Part shown: one piece after another, positions 22,800 to 33,362 of the stretch
How the letters are laid out: each line of letters opens with the position of its first letter
Numbering within the stretch: the first letter of the stretch is position 1
Program-made: the position numbers and the translations under genes
The notes under the pieces: model-generated
The model's database searches: none
What the model saw: the letters and a program-made list of their open reading frames with translations, nothing else
Told to the model about the DNA's origin: nothing
Assembly (NCBI GenBank): GCA_016165875.1
Contig: JABBOT010000005.1
Span: 28,205,443 to 28,269,442 of the forward strand
DNA from: Acanthopleura granulata
Lineage: Eukaryota; Mollusca; Polyplacophora; Chitonida; Chitonidae
DNA: 64,000 nt
Direction: 5' to 3'

Positions 22800-24155
22800 G
22801 CACATATTGGATACATACTAAATGTGTGATGGCCAATACTGAAAGACTGAATAGGTATGGGTTTACATGACGCGCCACGTTACAGCCATATGTGGTGACG
22901 CCAATGTACAGAATTACTTTGGATGCTTCTGGTCTGTTTGAAGATAGGATGCTAAGATTTAAAATGAAACGCTGAAGACAACAGTATTATGTAAAAAACA
23001 TGAGAAATTTTATTGTTTGCAAATGTTGGGATACAGGAAAAGTGAGGAAATATGAAATATACATACAGTAGATGATTAGTTACAATAAATAACATACACT
23101 GACGCCACAGGGGATTTAGACTACCTGAGAATAAACATGGTGCATATTACAGAGAAGATTTAAAAGTGAAGTCTGACAGTGTTTAGGAGACATGCAAGAC
23201 TTGATGTGCACATGATGACTTCATGCCTCTGTTGACATCACAAACTGTTCTTCTGTTGTAATCAAGAGGTGAGTGGGATCTGAAAACAAGAAAAGATAAT
23301 GTTTAAAATTAAATACCCACGATGCTGAATATGTGGCATTACATAAAACCCAAATAAACAAGAACACATGTAGATAGAAGGTACACTCTACATCAGTAAT
23401 GAGAATTGGAGACATCATGTTACTGAAGGTAATGAGCCAAATATTAACACTGACCTAGGAAATTTGTTGAAATGTCAGTTGTGCAGATCAAAATGTTGTA
23501 CGGTTTTGAGCACAGTAAAGTGTATGAAGTTTGCTTCAATCAGAATGTTTTATTGGATTGTTTTTCAACGCCATTATGAAAACTGTTGTCCTTATATAAT
23601 ATCTGTGCGAGTCCTATTCCGGTGCAGGATACTGCAGTATGCAGCACAAAACACGGACTTTTCAAAATATTTTCTTGTGAGATTTGACAGAGATAGGGCC
23701 ATACCTGAACTACATTGAAACTGTACAGAGAGATTTTTTATAGTAATTGTGACCTGTGAGTTTTGTGATATTGCTCTTTATACATGTAGTTAACAAATAT
23801 AAGCCAGTCACGTCAAGACATTTTGACTAAACAAACGTCACATATAAGAAGAAACATGCACCGAACACCAGAGCTGACAGACTAATTGTAATACGTACTG
23901 CTGTAATGTGTGTTAAAGGATTAATGGCATTATGTACATTGTCACCCACAGAAGCAAATGGAGATTCAGAAAATTTATCACCCACCACAAGTGTGTTACA
24001 TACTCAGTATATTTTAGGACTGTGGGATAATTACTTTTGAAGATACTACAAATTTACAGGGATATGATGAAATTGATTACAAATATTGTACAGTACAGAT
24101 GGCATTATGATGTATGGGTCACATGAATACTGAGGACGAGTGCCTTTCAGTGAAA
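22800..24155. other. Non-coding part of long repeat copy 1
   Basis: Well-conserved with 60966-61930 and 63608-64000, but no frame in it keeps coding character between copies. The empty target of the Penelope insertion is at 23746-23760 (TTGTGACCTGTGAG). Confidence 0.6.
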
Positions 24156-24242
24156 TGGGCAAATTAAAATTGTATGTGTTTAGTTTTGAGTGAAAAGACG
24201 TGTTGTAAATATGGTTAAAATACATGTAGTAGGGAAGGACAT

Positions 24243-24885
24243 GGTTTGATTGGTGTTTTATGCTGTACTGAAGGATATTTGTCTTATACACCGGCGGCCA
24301 GCATTATGGTGGCAGGAAATTGGGCACAGTCCAGCATTATGGCAGCAGGAAACTGGTACAGCCCAGCATTATGGTGGCAGGAAACTGGGCACAGTCCAGC
24401 ATTATGGCAGCAGAAAACCGGACACAGCCCAGCATTATGGTGGAAGGAAACCAGGCACAGCCCAACATTATGGTGGCAGGAAACCAGGCACAGCCCAGCA
24501 ATATGGTGGCAGGAAACCAGGCTCAGCCCAGCAGTAGGGCAGCAGGAAACCGGGCACAGCCCAGGATTACGGTGCCAGGAAACCAGGCACAGCCCAGCAT
24601 CATGGTGGCAGGAAACCAGGCTCAGCCCAGCAGCAGGGCAGCAGGTAACCGGGCACAGCCCAGCATTACGGTGCCTGGAAACCAGGCACAGCCCAGCATC
24701 ATGGTGGCAGGAAACCAGGCAAAGCCCAGCATTATGGGGGCAGGAAACCACGCACAGCCCAGGGGAAACCCACATGTATGCTGCCAGACCTTGCATAAGC
24801 TGGACTTGAACTGACAGCGACTGTTTTGGTGAGCAGCTTATGAGCAATTGTACTGTGCTGGCACTGACGCACTGAAGCCCCCTAT
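24243..24885 (-). mobile_element. SINE family 1 with amplified internal segment
   Basis: The plus strand starts with the reversed tail (GGTTTGATTGGTGTTTTATG), enters the body at GCGGCCAGCATTATGGTGGC and expands there into the array at 24299-24760. It resumes with GGGGAAACCCACATG...GGACTTGAACTGACAGCGAC (reversed B-box region) and ends in the head near GAAGCCCCC. A complete SINE therefore surrounds the array. Confidence 0.75.
24299..24760. repeat. 33-bp VNTR, about 14 units, born inside a SINE
   Basis: Unit CAGCATTATGGTGGCAGGAA + ACCAGGCACAGCC. Start points at 24299, 24332 and so on to 24727 are spaced by 33 bases, with one 32-base unit. The unit is one stretch of the SINE body. Three open frames of 95-187 codons per strand are consequences of the period being a multiple of three. 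Confidence 0.9.
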
Positions 24886-25239
24886 ACAGCAGTTATTGTT
24901 TACTATAAGGAAATGTTATACTGTTAACTACATACTTCAACATGGATTTATATTTACAATAACCAGGTTGGTAGGAGAGACAAAAGAGTTTGTATGTCAG
25001 GGCAGACAAAAGATCTGCAACTCATTAATTGACTTACCTGGGGATACACATTTATGACAAAGACCAAATAACTGTGGTTAGGAAACCTTAAGCGAGGAAC
25101 AGTTTTACAAGAAGCATTACAGGCACATTTTTGTTGGAAGTACATATAGGCTATAACTGCTACAAAGTGCCGGCCCAAGGCCAGTTGGAACCATATGTGT
25201 GCTAGAGATGGAAGGAAAAGCACCTTAACCATTTTGCCA

Positions 25240-25346
25240 CAGGCCGACATGGAGCTAGACTTGAACTCACAGCGACTGCATTGGTCAGAGGCTCATGTGT
25301 CATTACGCTGCGCTAGAACGCTTACCACCTGAGCCACTGACGCCCC
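25240..25346 (-). mobile_element. SINE family 1, head part
   Basis: GAGCTAGACTTGAACTCACA then GCGACTGCATTGGTCAGAGG then CATTACGCTGCGCTAG...TGAGCCACTGACGCCCC is the reversed tRNA-like head. The body is absent. Confidence 0.8.
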
Positions 25347-25631
25347 GTAAGTTTGAAACTAACCTGCTGTCATACCACAGTGCCAACAACGCTAGGTACC
25401 ATTTACTGCAATTGTGGGTGCAGTGGAAAGTGCCTATCAGGGTACAGTGGCAGAAAGCTTTTGATAAACTTTGATGTCACATGATATGAACTTACAGACA
25501 GGGCATAAATCGTGAAGAAATTTGCATACAGCACAGCTGAGGATGAGTACGTTCCTTTAAATAACCCTGGAATGTGAAAGAGAAACTTCATGTAAAGTTT
25601 GCTTTGATTGAAAAGGAACTACCATAAAATA

Positions 25632-25823
25632 AATGGATTTCATTGACTGGTGTTTTACTGAAGAACAATTGGCTTATGCGATGGCAGCCATGCACAGGTT
25701 GCTTCGAGACCTTGCCATGTACGACCGGAGAGGAATCCAGCAAATGCTGGGCTTGACCTCACAGTGACTGAATAGGTGAGAGTAATTGTGTTGTGCTAGC
25801 ACATGAATGACATGGCCCCCAAC
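25632..25823 (-). mobile_element. SINE family 1, internally deleted
   Basis: Reversed tail (TTGACTGGTGTTTTACTGAAG), then GCGATGGCAGCCATG joined directly to CACAGGTTGCTTCGAGACC. The middle of the body is therefore missing. The head (GGGCTTGACCTCACAGTGAC...ACATGGCCCCC) is present. Confidence 0.8.
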
Positions 25824-25963
25824 AGTATGAATAGAAATTAAGATAATGTTCTAGCAGCTTATTAAAAAGCCAGATCTGACATAACTGAGGCATTGTATGA
25901 CCATAGGAAGTTATATATTTGTTTCGAAAGTATTTTGTGAAAAATATTCACAAAAAAGATAAT

Positions 25964-26191
25964 GAAAAATATTTGATTTATGCGACGGTGGCCAACATTG
26001 TGGAGGGTGAAAACTGGGCAGGGCCCAGGGGAAACCTAGCAACATGCGCCAGTTGTTAGCAGATCTATCATGTCAACCGGAGAGGAAGCCAGCATGAGCT
26101 GGGCTTGAACTGACAGCAACCACACTGATAAGAGGCTGCTGGGTGATCTTCCTGCGCTAGCGCGTTGACCCCCTCAGCCACAGAGGCACAG
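25964..26191 (-). mobile_element. SINE family 1, near full length
   Basis: TATGCGACGGTGGCCAACAT through GGGCCCAGGGGAAACC, CCGGAGAGGAAGCCAGCATG, GCTTGAACTGACAGCAACC and CTGCGCTAGCGCGTTGACC, to CAGCCACAGAGGC. Only the extreme tail is degraded. Confidence 0.85.
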
Positions 26192-26194
26192 GTT

Positions 26195-27415
26195 TGTATT
26201 TGAGACAAAGGCTAACACCTTATATTATAGAATAAATATAAGGGTGTGATGGACAGAGGAAACAGATCAGGCTGAGAATTACACAGACACATTACAAGAA
26301 GTTTTAATCAAGTGAATGTACATGAATTATGAACAACTTAATGAAAGTTAAGGGAAACTGTGTGAGATGCCTTCAAATAAATTTCATGAGGTATGTTTGC
26401 ATATGCAGTACATATACATAAAATGGAATAAAAAAATAATAACAGAAAACTTAGATTTGGTACTTAGGCCACAAGAGAGCTTGCCTGTATGCAACACATG
26501 AACGTCAAAATTGACATTAATTCATAAAGAGCTTTAATATTTACATGTACCATAACAAGGATTACAATACAGAAAAGAGACATGATGTGCAGAGTTGTGT
26601 ATTTAATACACATGCATGACACAGACATTCATATTATACCTCGTGTTGTTATGCTTTACCTGAGCTCAATCCATGCAGTACTTAGTGAGATAGCACCTGT
26701 AACAACCTACGGATAGTGGTGGGTTTTACCTGAGGCTTTGTACAGTTTACTACCTGTGAAATATTCTGCTGTTCAGCATAAAAGACTAATGAAATAAATC
26801 AATTTACCTTGACATTTATTACTATAAACAAGACGCTAAGTGATGAATTTTGCATTTTCTGGAAATTAATCCGCACATAGAGCATTAAGTAAAGAACATG
26901 AACTTAATATTACTGCACTTTACAAGTACTTCTTCAAGATACTACCCTTTAGAAATAAGGTGTGTGCATGGCAGAAGAAATGTCCTTGTACTTTAATCAG
27001 AAACACTGACTCACAATGCAGAAAAAAAAACAACATGACAATTAAAATGGATAAACATCATCACGATTTTAAGGCCACTGGATGCTGTCATGCTTGTGGT
27101 TTAACTTTAATTTCAGTCCTATGACGAAGTCATTTCTATGTGTATGTATACTGCACCTTCTTTTGTTAGATGCTGCCTCAACAAGGGGAATTGCAGAGGA
27201 CACCCAGTGCATTATACAAATACTGGGGTGGCCATGCAGTCATTGTTATTTCCCCTTATATGATGGTGAGCGCGGAAGCAGCAGCTTCCTGGTTTTTTGG
27301 TCTCAGGTGCGACCTTAGCCCAGCACTAAACCTTGAGTCCGCAGACTTGTGCTTGGCAAGTATGAATACAGCAACATCGCTCAAAACCTGGTGGACCTTT
27401 GACACTGTTATTTGG
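26195..27415. other. No gene seen; one SINE fragment
   Basis: AT-rich sequence. At 26695-26798 a plus-strand SINE family 1 tail is present (ACAACCTACGGATAGTGGTG...GACTAATGAAATAAATC). The open frames near 27082-27445 have no recognisable domain. Confidence 0.5.
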
Positions 27416-27420
27416 TTTCC

Positions 27421-27790
27421 ACTGCCTAGGCAGTCTATTGGTTAGAATGTCTGCTTTGTGGTTGGGAGATCCAGGTTCAAGCCCTGGTCCGATCACACTA
27501 AAGACTTTAAAAATGGTACTTTTTGCTGTCTCACTTGACGTTCAGCATTGATAGGGTAGAGAAAGGAAACAGGACAGGTCGACCTGGTGTCAGTATAATG
27601 TGACTCGGTGGGGTGTCATGTCTGGTGTCTTCTGCATTATGTTTCAGTGATGGCAGCACTCTGGTGGCTCGGGCTCGCCCTGTCACAAGAAGATACATTA
27701 TTTATGCACACACCAGAAGGACTCCTCGTCACCATATGACTGAAACATTGTTAAGTACCCCATGTTAAAACCCAAGCGCTCACTCACTCT
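27421..27790 (+). mobile_element. SINE family 2, full length
   Basis: tRNA-like head with an A-box region (TATTGGTTAGAATGTCTGC) and a clear B box in GGTTCAAGCCC. The body has AAAATGGTACTTTTTGCTG, TCAGTATAATGTGACTC, GGCAGCACTCTGG, CTCGCCCTGTCACAAGAAG and ACACCAGAAGGACTCC. The tail reads CATTGTTAAGTACC, TTAAAACCCAAGC and (GCTCACTCACTC). Transcription by RNA polymerase III from the internal boxes is expected of such elements. Confidence 0.85.
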
Positions 27791-28545
27791 ATTTGGTTTT
27801 ATTTTGCTGTTGTTAGTTCCACTTGTTTTAAACTTTAATAGCCTTTGCATTCTCAAATAGATGGAAATAAACCTGATTTTTTTCACTGGGAAAATTCCAA
27901 CAAGCTGCTAAATAAAAATGGATCCTTAATCACTGTAATGTGTGACACGGCAAATGGAGACAGGAAGAAGCATTTTATCATGTATACTTATCTCTTACAT
28001 GTCACACAGCTTAAAAAAATCAGCACATGGAATTCTTGATTTGTGCAGAAAATCAAGATTAATTTTTCTTTTAACAGCAATTAGGTGGAATAATTCACCC
28101 ACACTTATAAAGTTATTCCCTGTTTGTTCAATGATGACGTGGATTAGACTTCTGTGCAATGATATGGGACATACCATCAAATTCTTGATCACATGGACTT
28201 GAAGAAAAAGCAGAAGCCCATAACTGAAATATAGTGTACATATAGTAAAGTACGACTATCTTGTAATTTGTCGTCCCTTCTCTGCATGAAAAGGAAAGTT
28301 TCTTTTTGAATCAATGTCTTATGCTGGAAAACTATAGGCTTATACACTAGGCCTAGATTGTGGTGTCATGTAATGGATATCATAATTAGCACTTGCGTCA
28401 CAGATATATGTGACTGTGCTTGGGCCAATTTTATCCCTTCTTTGTCACTGCCCAAAGTATTTCGTAACATTTCTCTAGCTCTTGCACTCATTACGTTGAC
28501 AGCACCGAATCTACAGCTGATGACATTGCAAAATTGTGTAGTAAG

Positions 28546-28955
28546 TCCAGAGTTCTTGCAAGCTGAAATTTCGATACACATAGTGGGCATGTAGCGAGAG
28601 TTCTGACCCATGGCAACTAGAAAACCACAAACACAGTGGTGTTACCTTTGTCCTTTACCCTCCAGTCAGCCGCAAAGTACCAAGCCACATATTAAAACAT
28701 TCAAATCTAGATCAGTGTCGCGCTACAACACACAATAACCCAGCACTGCTGTGGTGGCGAGTGCAATGGCCATGGCAATGGATTTAGAAGTTTTAACATG
28801 GGGCTTCGTACATTGTGGCTGGCTGGACGGTAAAGGACGAAGGCAAGACCGCAGCGTTTGTGCTTTTCTAGTTGCCGTGGGCCTGAACTGCTGATACATG
28901 CGTGCTATGTTACACTGGAAAGGCTGCGTGCAAGAACTCTGGACTTGCCAATCCC
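28546..28955. repeat. Imperfect inverted repeat with arms of about 190 bases
   Basis: AAGTCCAGAGTTCTTGCA at 28545 is matched in reverse complement at about 28935-28950. The same holds for GGCAACTAGAAAA(C/G)CACAAAC and GTCCTTTACC(C/G)TCCAG on the two sides. The centre lies near 28735. Identity is roughly 70-75%. A hairpin of this size is typical of an aged fold-back element. Confidence 0.65.
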
Positions 28956-29412
28956 AGGCAAACACAGACTTTTAAGAAGTGAATAATCATAGATACAATA
29001 ATCCACAATTTTTGTAACCAAGCCTCAAGGTCAAATGTTCCAGCAATAATAAATGTATGAAATAAATTCACAAGACAAGGTACATTACATGCAGAGTACT
29101 TCTTTATTTTTTTGAAACTTTCATGACACCTTCACCTATTATGTACTCAAAGAAAAAGCCAAGGTGTGCCAAATTAATGTTAATGTTAATAAATCTTTGC
29201 AGGTAAAATGGCACAGAAAATGTGTATTGAGATTTAACACTTATCACCAGTTGATTTAAAAAATACAGGAATGACCTTCATCCTCGGTATTTATTTTCAT
29301 GAATTAATGCTTCTTTCTTGCTGATGCATTCTCCAACACATTCCAGAAAAAATTCCCACTTTGAAACACTTTCTCTGGGAAAACTCCATACCCTGTTAAG
29401 TGTACAAATACT
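28949..29412. repeat. Diverged direct repeat R1, copy 1
   Basis: Starts TCCCAGGCAAACACAG and runs through AACCAAGCCTCAAGG, AAATCTTTGCAGGTA, ATGGCACAGAAAATGTGTAT and TCTTGCTGATGCATTCTC to CACCCTGTTAAG-like ATACCCTGTTAAG. The same order is found at 31320-31802. Confidence 0.8.
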
Positions 29413-29635
29413 AAACATGGGATTTTTCAATACCCCAAATTAGCCAGAATGCTTCCCTGGTCATTTAGACACCCCGGAGCTTCAAGTGTCTCTGCAGCCA
29501 CTTGAACCTTGCCCCCATGGCTGTGGCTCTCGCGCTGAACTATTGAAAACAATGCCCAAATTAAAAGCCTGTATTTGACCCCAATATAGATCGGTATGAA
29601 GTGTATAGAGAGACCCTAAGTTTAGACACCAAATG

Positions 29636-30064
29636 ATACATGCCAATATTAAATATCTCGATCAAGAAAACACTGGTCTTGACTCTTGAAACAGCAATTT
29701 CATTTCAAAACTGAACCTAACCGTCAGAATGCCTCTGACCCCTCTCGATTTGTTTAGCTGCTACACTCACCAGGACTCTTCTTCCCAATTCCGAGAAATG
29801 ACATCCTCTCCCATAGGAATATCTGTTTTGACAAATAAATGAAACATCAACATTATACAACATATAAAACAGAAATTCCAGATTACATATCAAAGCATCA
29901 TACAAGTTTCCATCTTTACAATTTAAATATCTTGATAAAGAAAACACTGGTGTTATGTTTGAATGTTGGCTGCATATCCAAACTGCTGTGTACAATAACA
30001 AATGCAGAAAACAAACAGTTATTTCATCTCCAAACTGAACCCACCTGTCAGAATACAGCCCCAA
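29636..30064. repeat. Tandem diverged repeat R2 (two units)
   Basis: TTAAATATCTCGATCAAGAA then AACACTGGT...CAAAACTGAACC...GTCAGAAT (29650-29730) is matched by TTAAATATCTTGATAAAGAA...CCAAACTGAACCCACCTGTC...AGAAT (29924-30055). No protein is recognised. The minus-strand frame at 29717-30064 spans both units and is probably fortuitous. Confidence 0.6.
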
Positions 30065-30307
30065 CAGAATGCATGAACCATTAGATTAGGACAATATGAT
30101 ATGGTACTTGAGCTTAGCATTGCTTCAGTACATAGAGTGCGAATAGAATCCTTGGAATCCATGCAGTATTTTAATTACAATTTACACTTAAATGTATGGA
30201 ATAAAGGAGTCAATACACCCCATACAGTCCTTGTCCAAAGCTGGATCATTTAATCTTAGTCCATTACACACAAACAGGTTTTCTGATCATAAAATCAAAG
30301 TACTTAC

Positions 30308-30397
30308 GATGCTGGCTTCAATGACCCCTTTCCTCACTTGGATCCAGTTCAGGTGTGCCTCTGTTCGTCAGCTCCTCATCACCACAAACACCTGCTC
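30308..30397 (-). pseudogene. Isolated exon-like segment with one stop
   Basis: In reverse complement TTTCTTACAG precedes it and GTAAGTAC follows it, both strong splice consensus, and it is 90 bases long. One frame reads EQVFVVMRS, TGA, RTEAHLNWIQVRKGVIEASI. It may be a decayed exon from a lost gene. No family is recognised. Confidence 0.25.
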
Positions 30398-30539
30398 CTG
30401 TAAGAAAGATTAGAATGTATGTACTTAATGTATAGTTGCCATGACTGAAAAGGAAATAAACTGGTGAAGTTTACAGATTAAATGAAATCAAGATCTGTTT
30501 TTCTGGCACCAACATACCATCAAAAACTAGGAATTCAGA

Positions 30540-31000
30540 GAATCCTGACAGCTCACTTGATTGAGCAATTACATGTAGAAAAGCTGCAAAACGCGTAGGT
30601 GGTGATGTGTTAAAATATTGCTACAGAAATGCCTTCTGTATGTAACCTATCCCTTTATATGCCCAGGAGTTCAACAGAACAGTTTGATCTCAATACCATG
30701 CAAAACCTACTTCTATTAGATGTATATGAAGGCTAAGCAGAAAAGCTAACCTTTATCATTTACACATACTATCACTAATAATCAGAGCTGAACAGCAAAG
30801 CTTAACCATCTCACAGGCCTGTTGTCTGCATGAACAAACGGGGCATTACCAACAGCTCACCTGATAGGGCAGTCAGTAAAGCTGCAAAATATTTCAATGG
30901 TGAGACATTAAAATACTGATACACACAAGTTTAACTTTTGCCTTATTTGTGTGAGCTATCCAATATGCCTAGAACCTGAACAAAAAAAGCTTAACCTACA
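30540..31000. repeat. Diverged tandem repeat R3
   Basis: Two segments share ACAGCTCAC(T/C)TGAT, AAAGCTGCAAAA, GGTGA...TTAAAATA(T/C)TG and CTATCC, starting near 30548 and 30852. Both are non-coding. Confidence 0.4.
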
Positions 31001-31319
31001 TGTATTCACCATGGAAACGGTATTCCATTATATGAGAGATAAATATAAAACCTTAACCATGACACCAACACTGCACTTTCTCCTCTCTACTATTCTCCCA
31101 CCTAACTTCATACAGCTGTCATGAAGTTCTATTTCTCAGAAAAATGTAGGCTGGCAATCATTGAGACAGTCAGGATTCTCATGTGAAAGGAATTTATAAA
31201 GTATTGATACATGTACCAGATATTGCCATGGCAACTAGATTAAAGGCACAATGTCATGCAATTCTTGATAAAACTCATTTTTTCAGCTGTTTTCTATCAC
31301 AGATATTTAAGAAACAAAC

Positions 31320-31802
31320 CATCCCAGGCAAACACAGGCAATCAAGAAGTGAATAACCATAGATACAATAATCCACGATTTTTGAAACCAAGCCTCAAGG
31401 CCAAATGTTTGAAATAAATTCAGCATAAGACAATGTACATTATATATAGTATACTGGGTTTGACACCTTCATGACTTATCATGTTCTCAAAGAAAAGGCC
31501 AAGGTAGGAACTTGTGCCAGATTTTTAAAATGAGAAGAGTATATCAATCTATCTTTCATAAGGCTGCAATATCTCAGTAAATCTTTGCAGGTAGAATGGC
31601 ACAGAAAATGTGTATTGAGACTTAGCACTTATTGCCATTTGATTTTAAAAAATACAGGAATGACCTTCGCCCTCTGTATTTATTTTCACGGACTAAAGCT
31701 TCTTTCTTGCTGATGCATTCTCTAACACATGCCAGTAAGAATCTCCCCTTTTGAAAGTCTTTCTCTGCAAAACATCCACACCCTGTTAAGCGTACAAAGA
31801 CA
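31320..31802. repeat. Diverged direct repeat R1, copy 2
   Basis: Copy of 28949-29412, about 2.37 kb downstream in the same orientation. One internal stretch (31500-31590) differs by insertion. Confidence 0.8.
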
Positions 31803-31880
31803 ACAATGTAAACCATCTGAAACATAACAAATTCCTCCCTCAAATACCAGCATGTCTGATGCGCCGGATGACAAGGGTTC

Positions 31881-32036
31881 TTTTAGCATACCTGGCCCTG
31901 AGGGTTTGACAGGTCACACTTTTAGCATACCTGGCCCTGAGGGTTTGAGGGGTCACACTTTCAGCATATCTCGTCCTGAGGGTTTGACGGGTCACACTTT
32001 TAGCATGCCTGGCCCTGAGGGTTTGAGGAGTCAAAC
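31881..32036. repeat. 39-bp minisatellite, 4 units
   Basis: Units at 31881, 31920, 31959 and 31998 of TTTTAGCATACCTGGCCCTG + AGGGTTTGACAGGTCACAC. On the plus strand each unit is FSIPGPEGLTGHT (13 residues) within a 90-codon open frame starting at 31852. On the minus strand it also stays open. A reversed half unit lies at about 32275-32306. Confidence 0.9.
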
Positions 32037-32439
32037 TACATCATTATCAAGTGGTCAATGTCCATGTGATCTTCAAAGAAAACAGTCCCTGAGTATAAAA
32101 CTCGCGGCCAGTGTACCTTTGTAGTTATTTAAAATCAGTAGTCTGCAGTCAGGAGACAGGGAAGTGAAGGTCCTAAATATCTGAACTTCTGCAAACTTAT
32201 GTATGGCCATAGCTCTCTCGTATGCTTGACACAATGTGCACTGTTGAATTTCTGGATACCCATAGTATCTGGGCGGGTGTGACCCCTCAAGGTCTCAGGG
32301 CCCTGTATCCCTCTCATCCAGCTCTGGGGACACATTGCATATTTACAGTTTAGTTCATGAGAAATGTAATTTTCTGACCTTGCACAATCAAAACAGATGG
32401 TTATACACATGAGACCAAATAACACGGCTCATGTGTTAT

Positions 32440-32800
32440 CTATGACAATACTGTGATAGTGAAATTACTAGAATCATGAACAGCTTTGTTACAGAACTCA
32501 TGAAAAGTCCCAGTGCACGCCCAATCTGCAACTTTCATGATGTCCCTCAACGCCATATTCTTCCTGTGTGATGCTGAGGTGGAATCCCCTCGAAACAAGT
32601 GACGCATCAATGCCAGTCTTGGACAGAGTAAGTGTCAGCCATCTTGATATTGTTGCAATTGTAACTGGCCTGTATGTTTGGAAAGAAACGAACAACTGGT
32701 CACAGCACCTGTGGGCCTGAGTCCCTTTCAGTTACTTGTACAAGGTCTTTATCACACAACGCCTTTGATCCCTGAACTTACTGAGCACAATGGACCTCTT
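32440..32800 (-). pseudogene. Tyrosine recombinase C-terminal remnant (DIRS-like)
   Basis: Starting at about 32800 the reverse strand reads LSKFRDQRRCVIKTLYK, a stop, then QLFVSFQTYRPVTIATISRW and LTLTLSKTGID. After a frame change it continues LRDIMKVADWACTGTFHEFC, ending NFTITVLS and TAG at 32442-32440. This is the usual end of DIRS recombinases. The H-x-x-R box between the two parts is scrambled and the N-terminal half is absent. Confidence 0.7.
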
Positions 32801-32890
32801 TGCCCTGCTTTTGCGAGTCTTTTTTAACACTGTATCCATGAGGAAAACCACTTTGGTTTGACAAAGCAATAACCTTGAATTCGAAATGTT

Positions 32891-33286
32891 TCAGAGTTGA
32901 CATGCTCTCTGGTCTGCCCCATCAAAGATTTCCTTCACTAAATGGTGAAGCTTGTATTTCTTTCCACCACTTTTGTTTATATATGCTACAACAGTGGCAC
33001 TATCAGACACTATTTGGATGTGACTATCCTGTTGTTTACGACACAGCAATCTAGACCTCATTAACACAGCTGATAGCTCGAGCTCAATGGTGTGTCTCCC
33101 AGCCACCATACTGTTCCATCTACCACTGTCAGTCAACTGGTGACACACTGTGCCCCAGCTCTTATTGGATGAATCAGTCTGGCGTTTGATGTCTATGGAC
33201 GGCTTTCTAAAGCTTGCACCGTTTTTCTCTTGGACATATTCTATCCACCACAATATATCCTTCTTGCCAGCCTCTGACACTACCAT
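32891..33286 (-). pseudogene. RNase H domain (DIRS-like)
   Basis: A 131-codon open frame. TDSSNKSWGTV carries the first Asp, TIELELSAVLMRSRLL the Glu, and IQIVSDSATVVAYINKSGGK the second Asp. These acidic residues are kept, unlike the RT site. The domain removes RNA from RNA-DNA hybrids. The YINKSGG ending is typical for this element class. Confidence 0.8.
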
Positions 33287-33362
33287 GCTATGGTGGTATT
33301 CCTAGCTTTTAATGCCATAACTTTATTTGCTTCTAAGTGTCTCTAGTTCAAGGAGACGAGTC

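Larger units (their letters stand above)
18324..24155 (+). repeat. Long direct repeat, copy 1
   Basis: From GCAGGTTTATGACTCAATTATCTG the sequence follows 55951 onward in the same order and orientation: a 21-bp minisatellite, unique sequence, a SINE fragment, a 35-bp minisatellite, a family-2 SINE, and a conserved non-coding tail through TACTGAGGACGAGTGCCTTTCAGTGAA. Left flanks of the two copies are unrelated, so the left boundary is sharp. The right boundary cannot be set because copy 2 runs off the window. Differences are point changes, repeat-number changes, an indel of about 110 bases near 59885, and the Penelope insertion in copy 2. Confidence 0.85.

Noticed and set aside
24246..24847. 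Six open frames of 95-187 codons, including one of 187 codons on each strand
   Set aside because: The 33-bp period is a multiple of three inside a SINE, so all frames stay open without selection.
27421..27500. tRNA-like sequence with a clear B box
   Set aside because: It continues into a SINE body and tail and has no complete cloverleaf, so it is a SINE head and not a tRNA gene.
29717..30064. 115-codon minus-strand frame
   Set aside because: It crosses two units of a diverged tandem repeat, shows no known domain, and the other repeat copies are not open.
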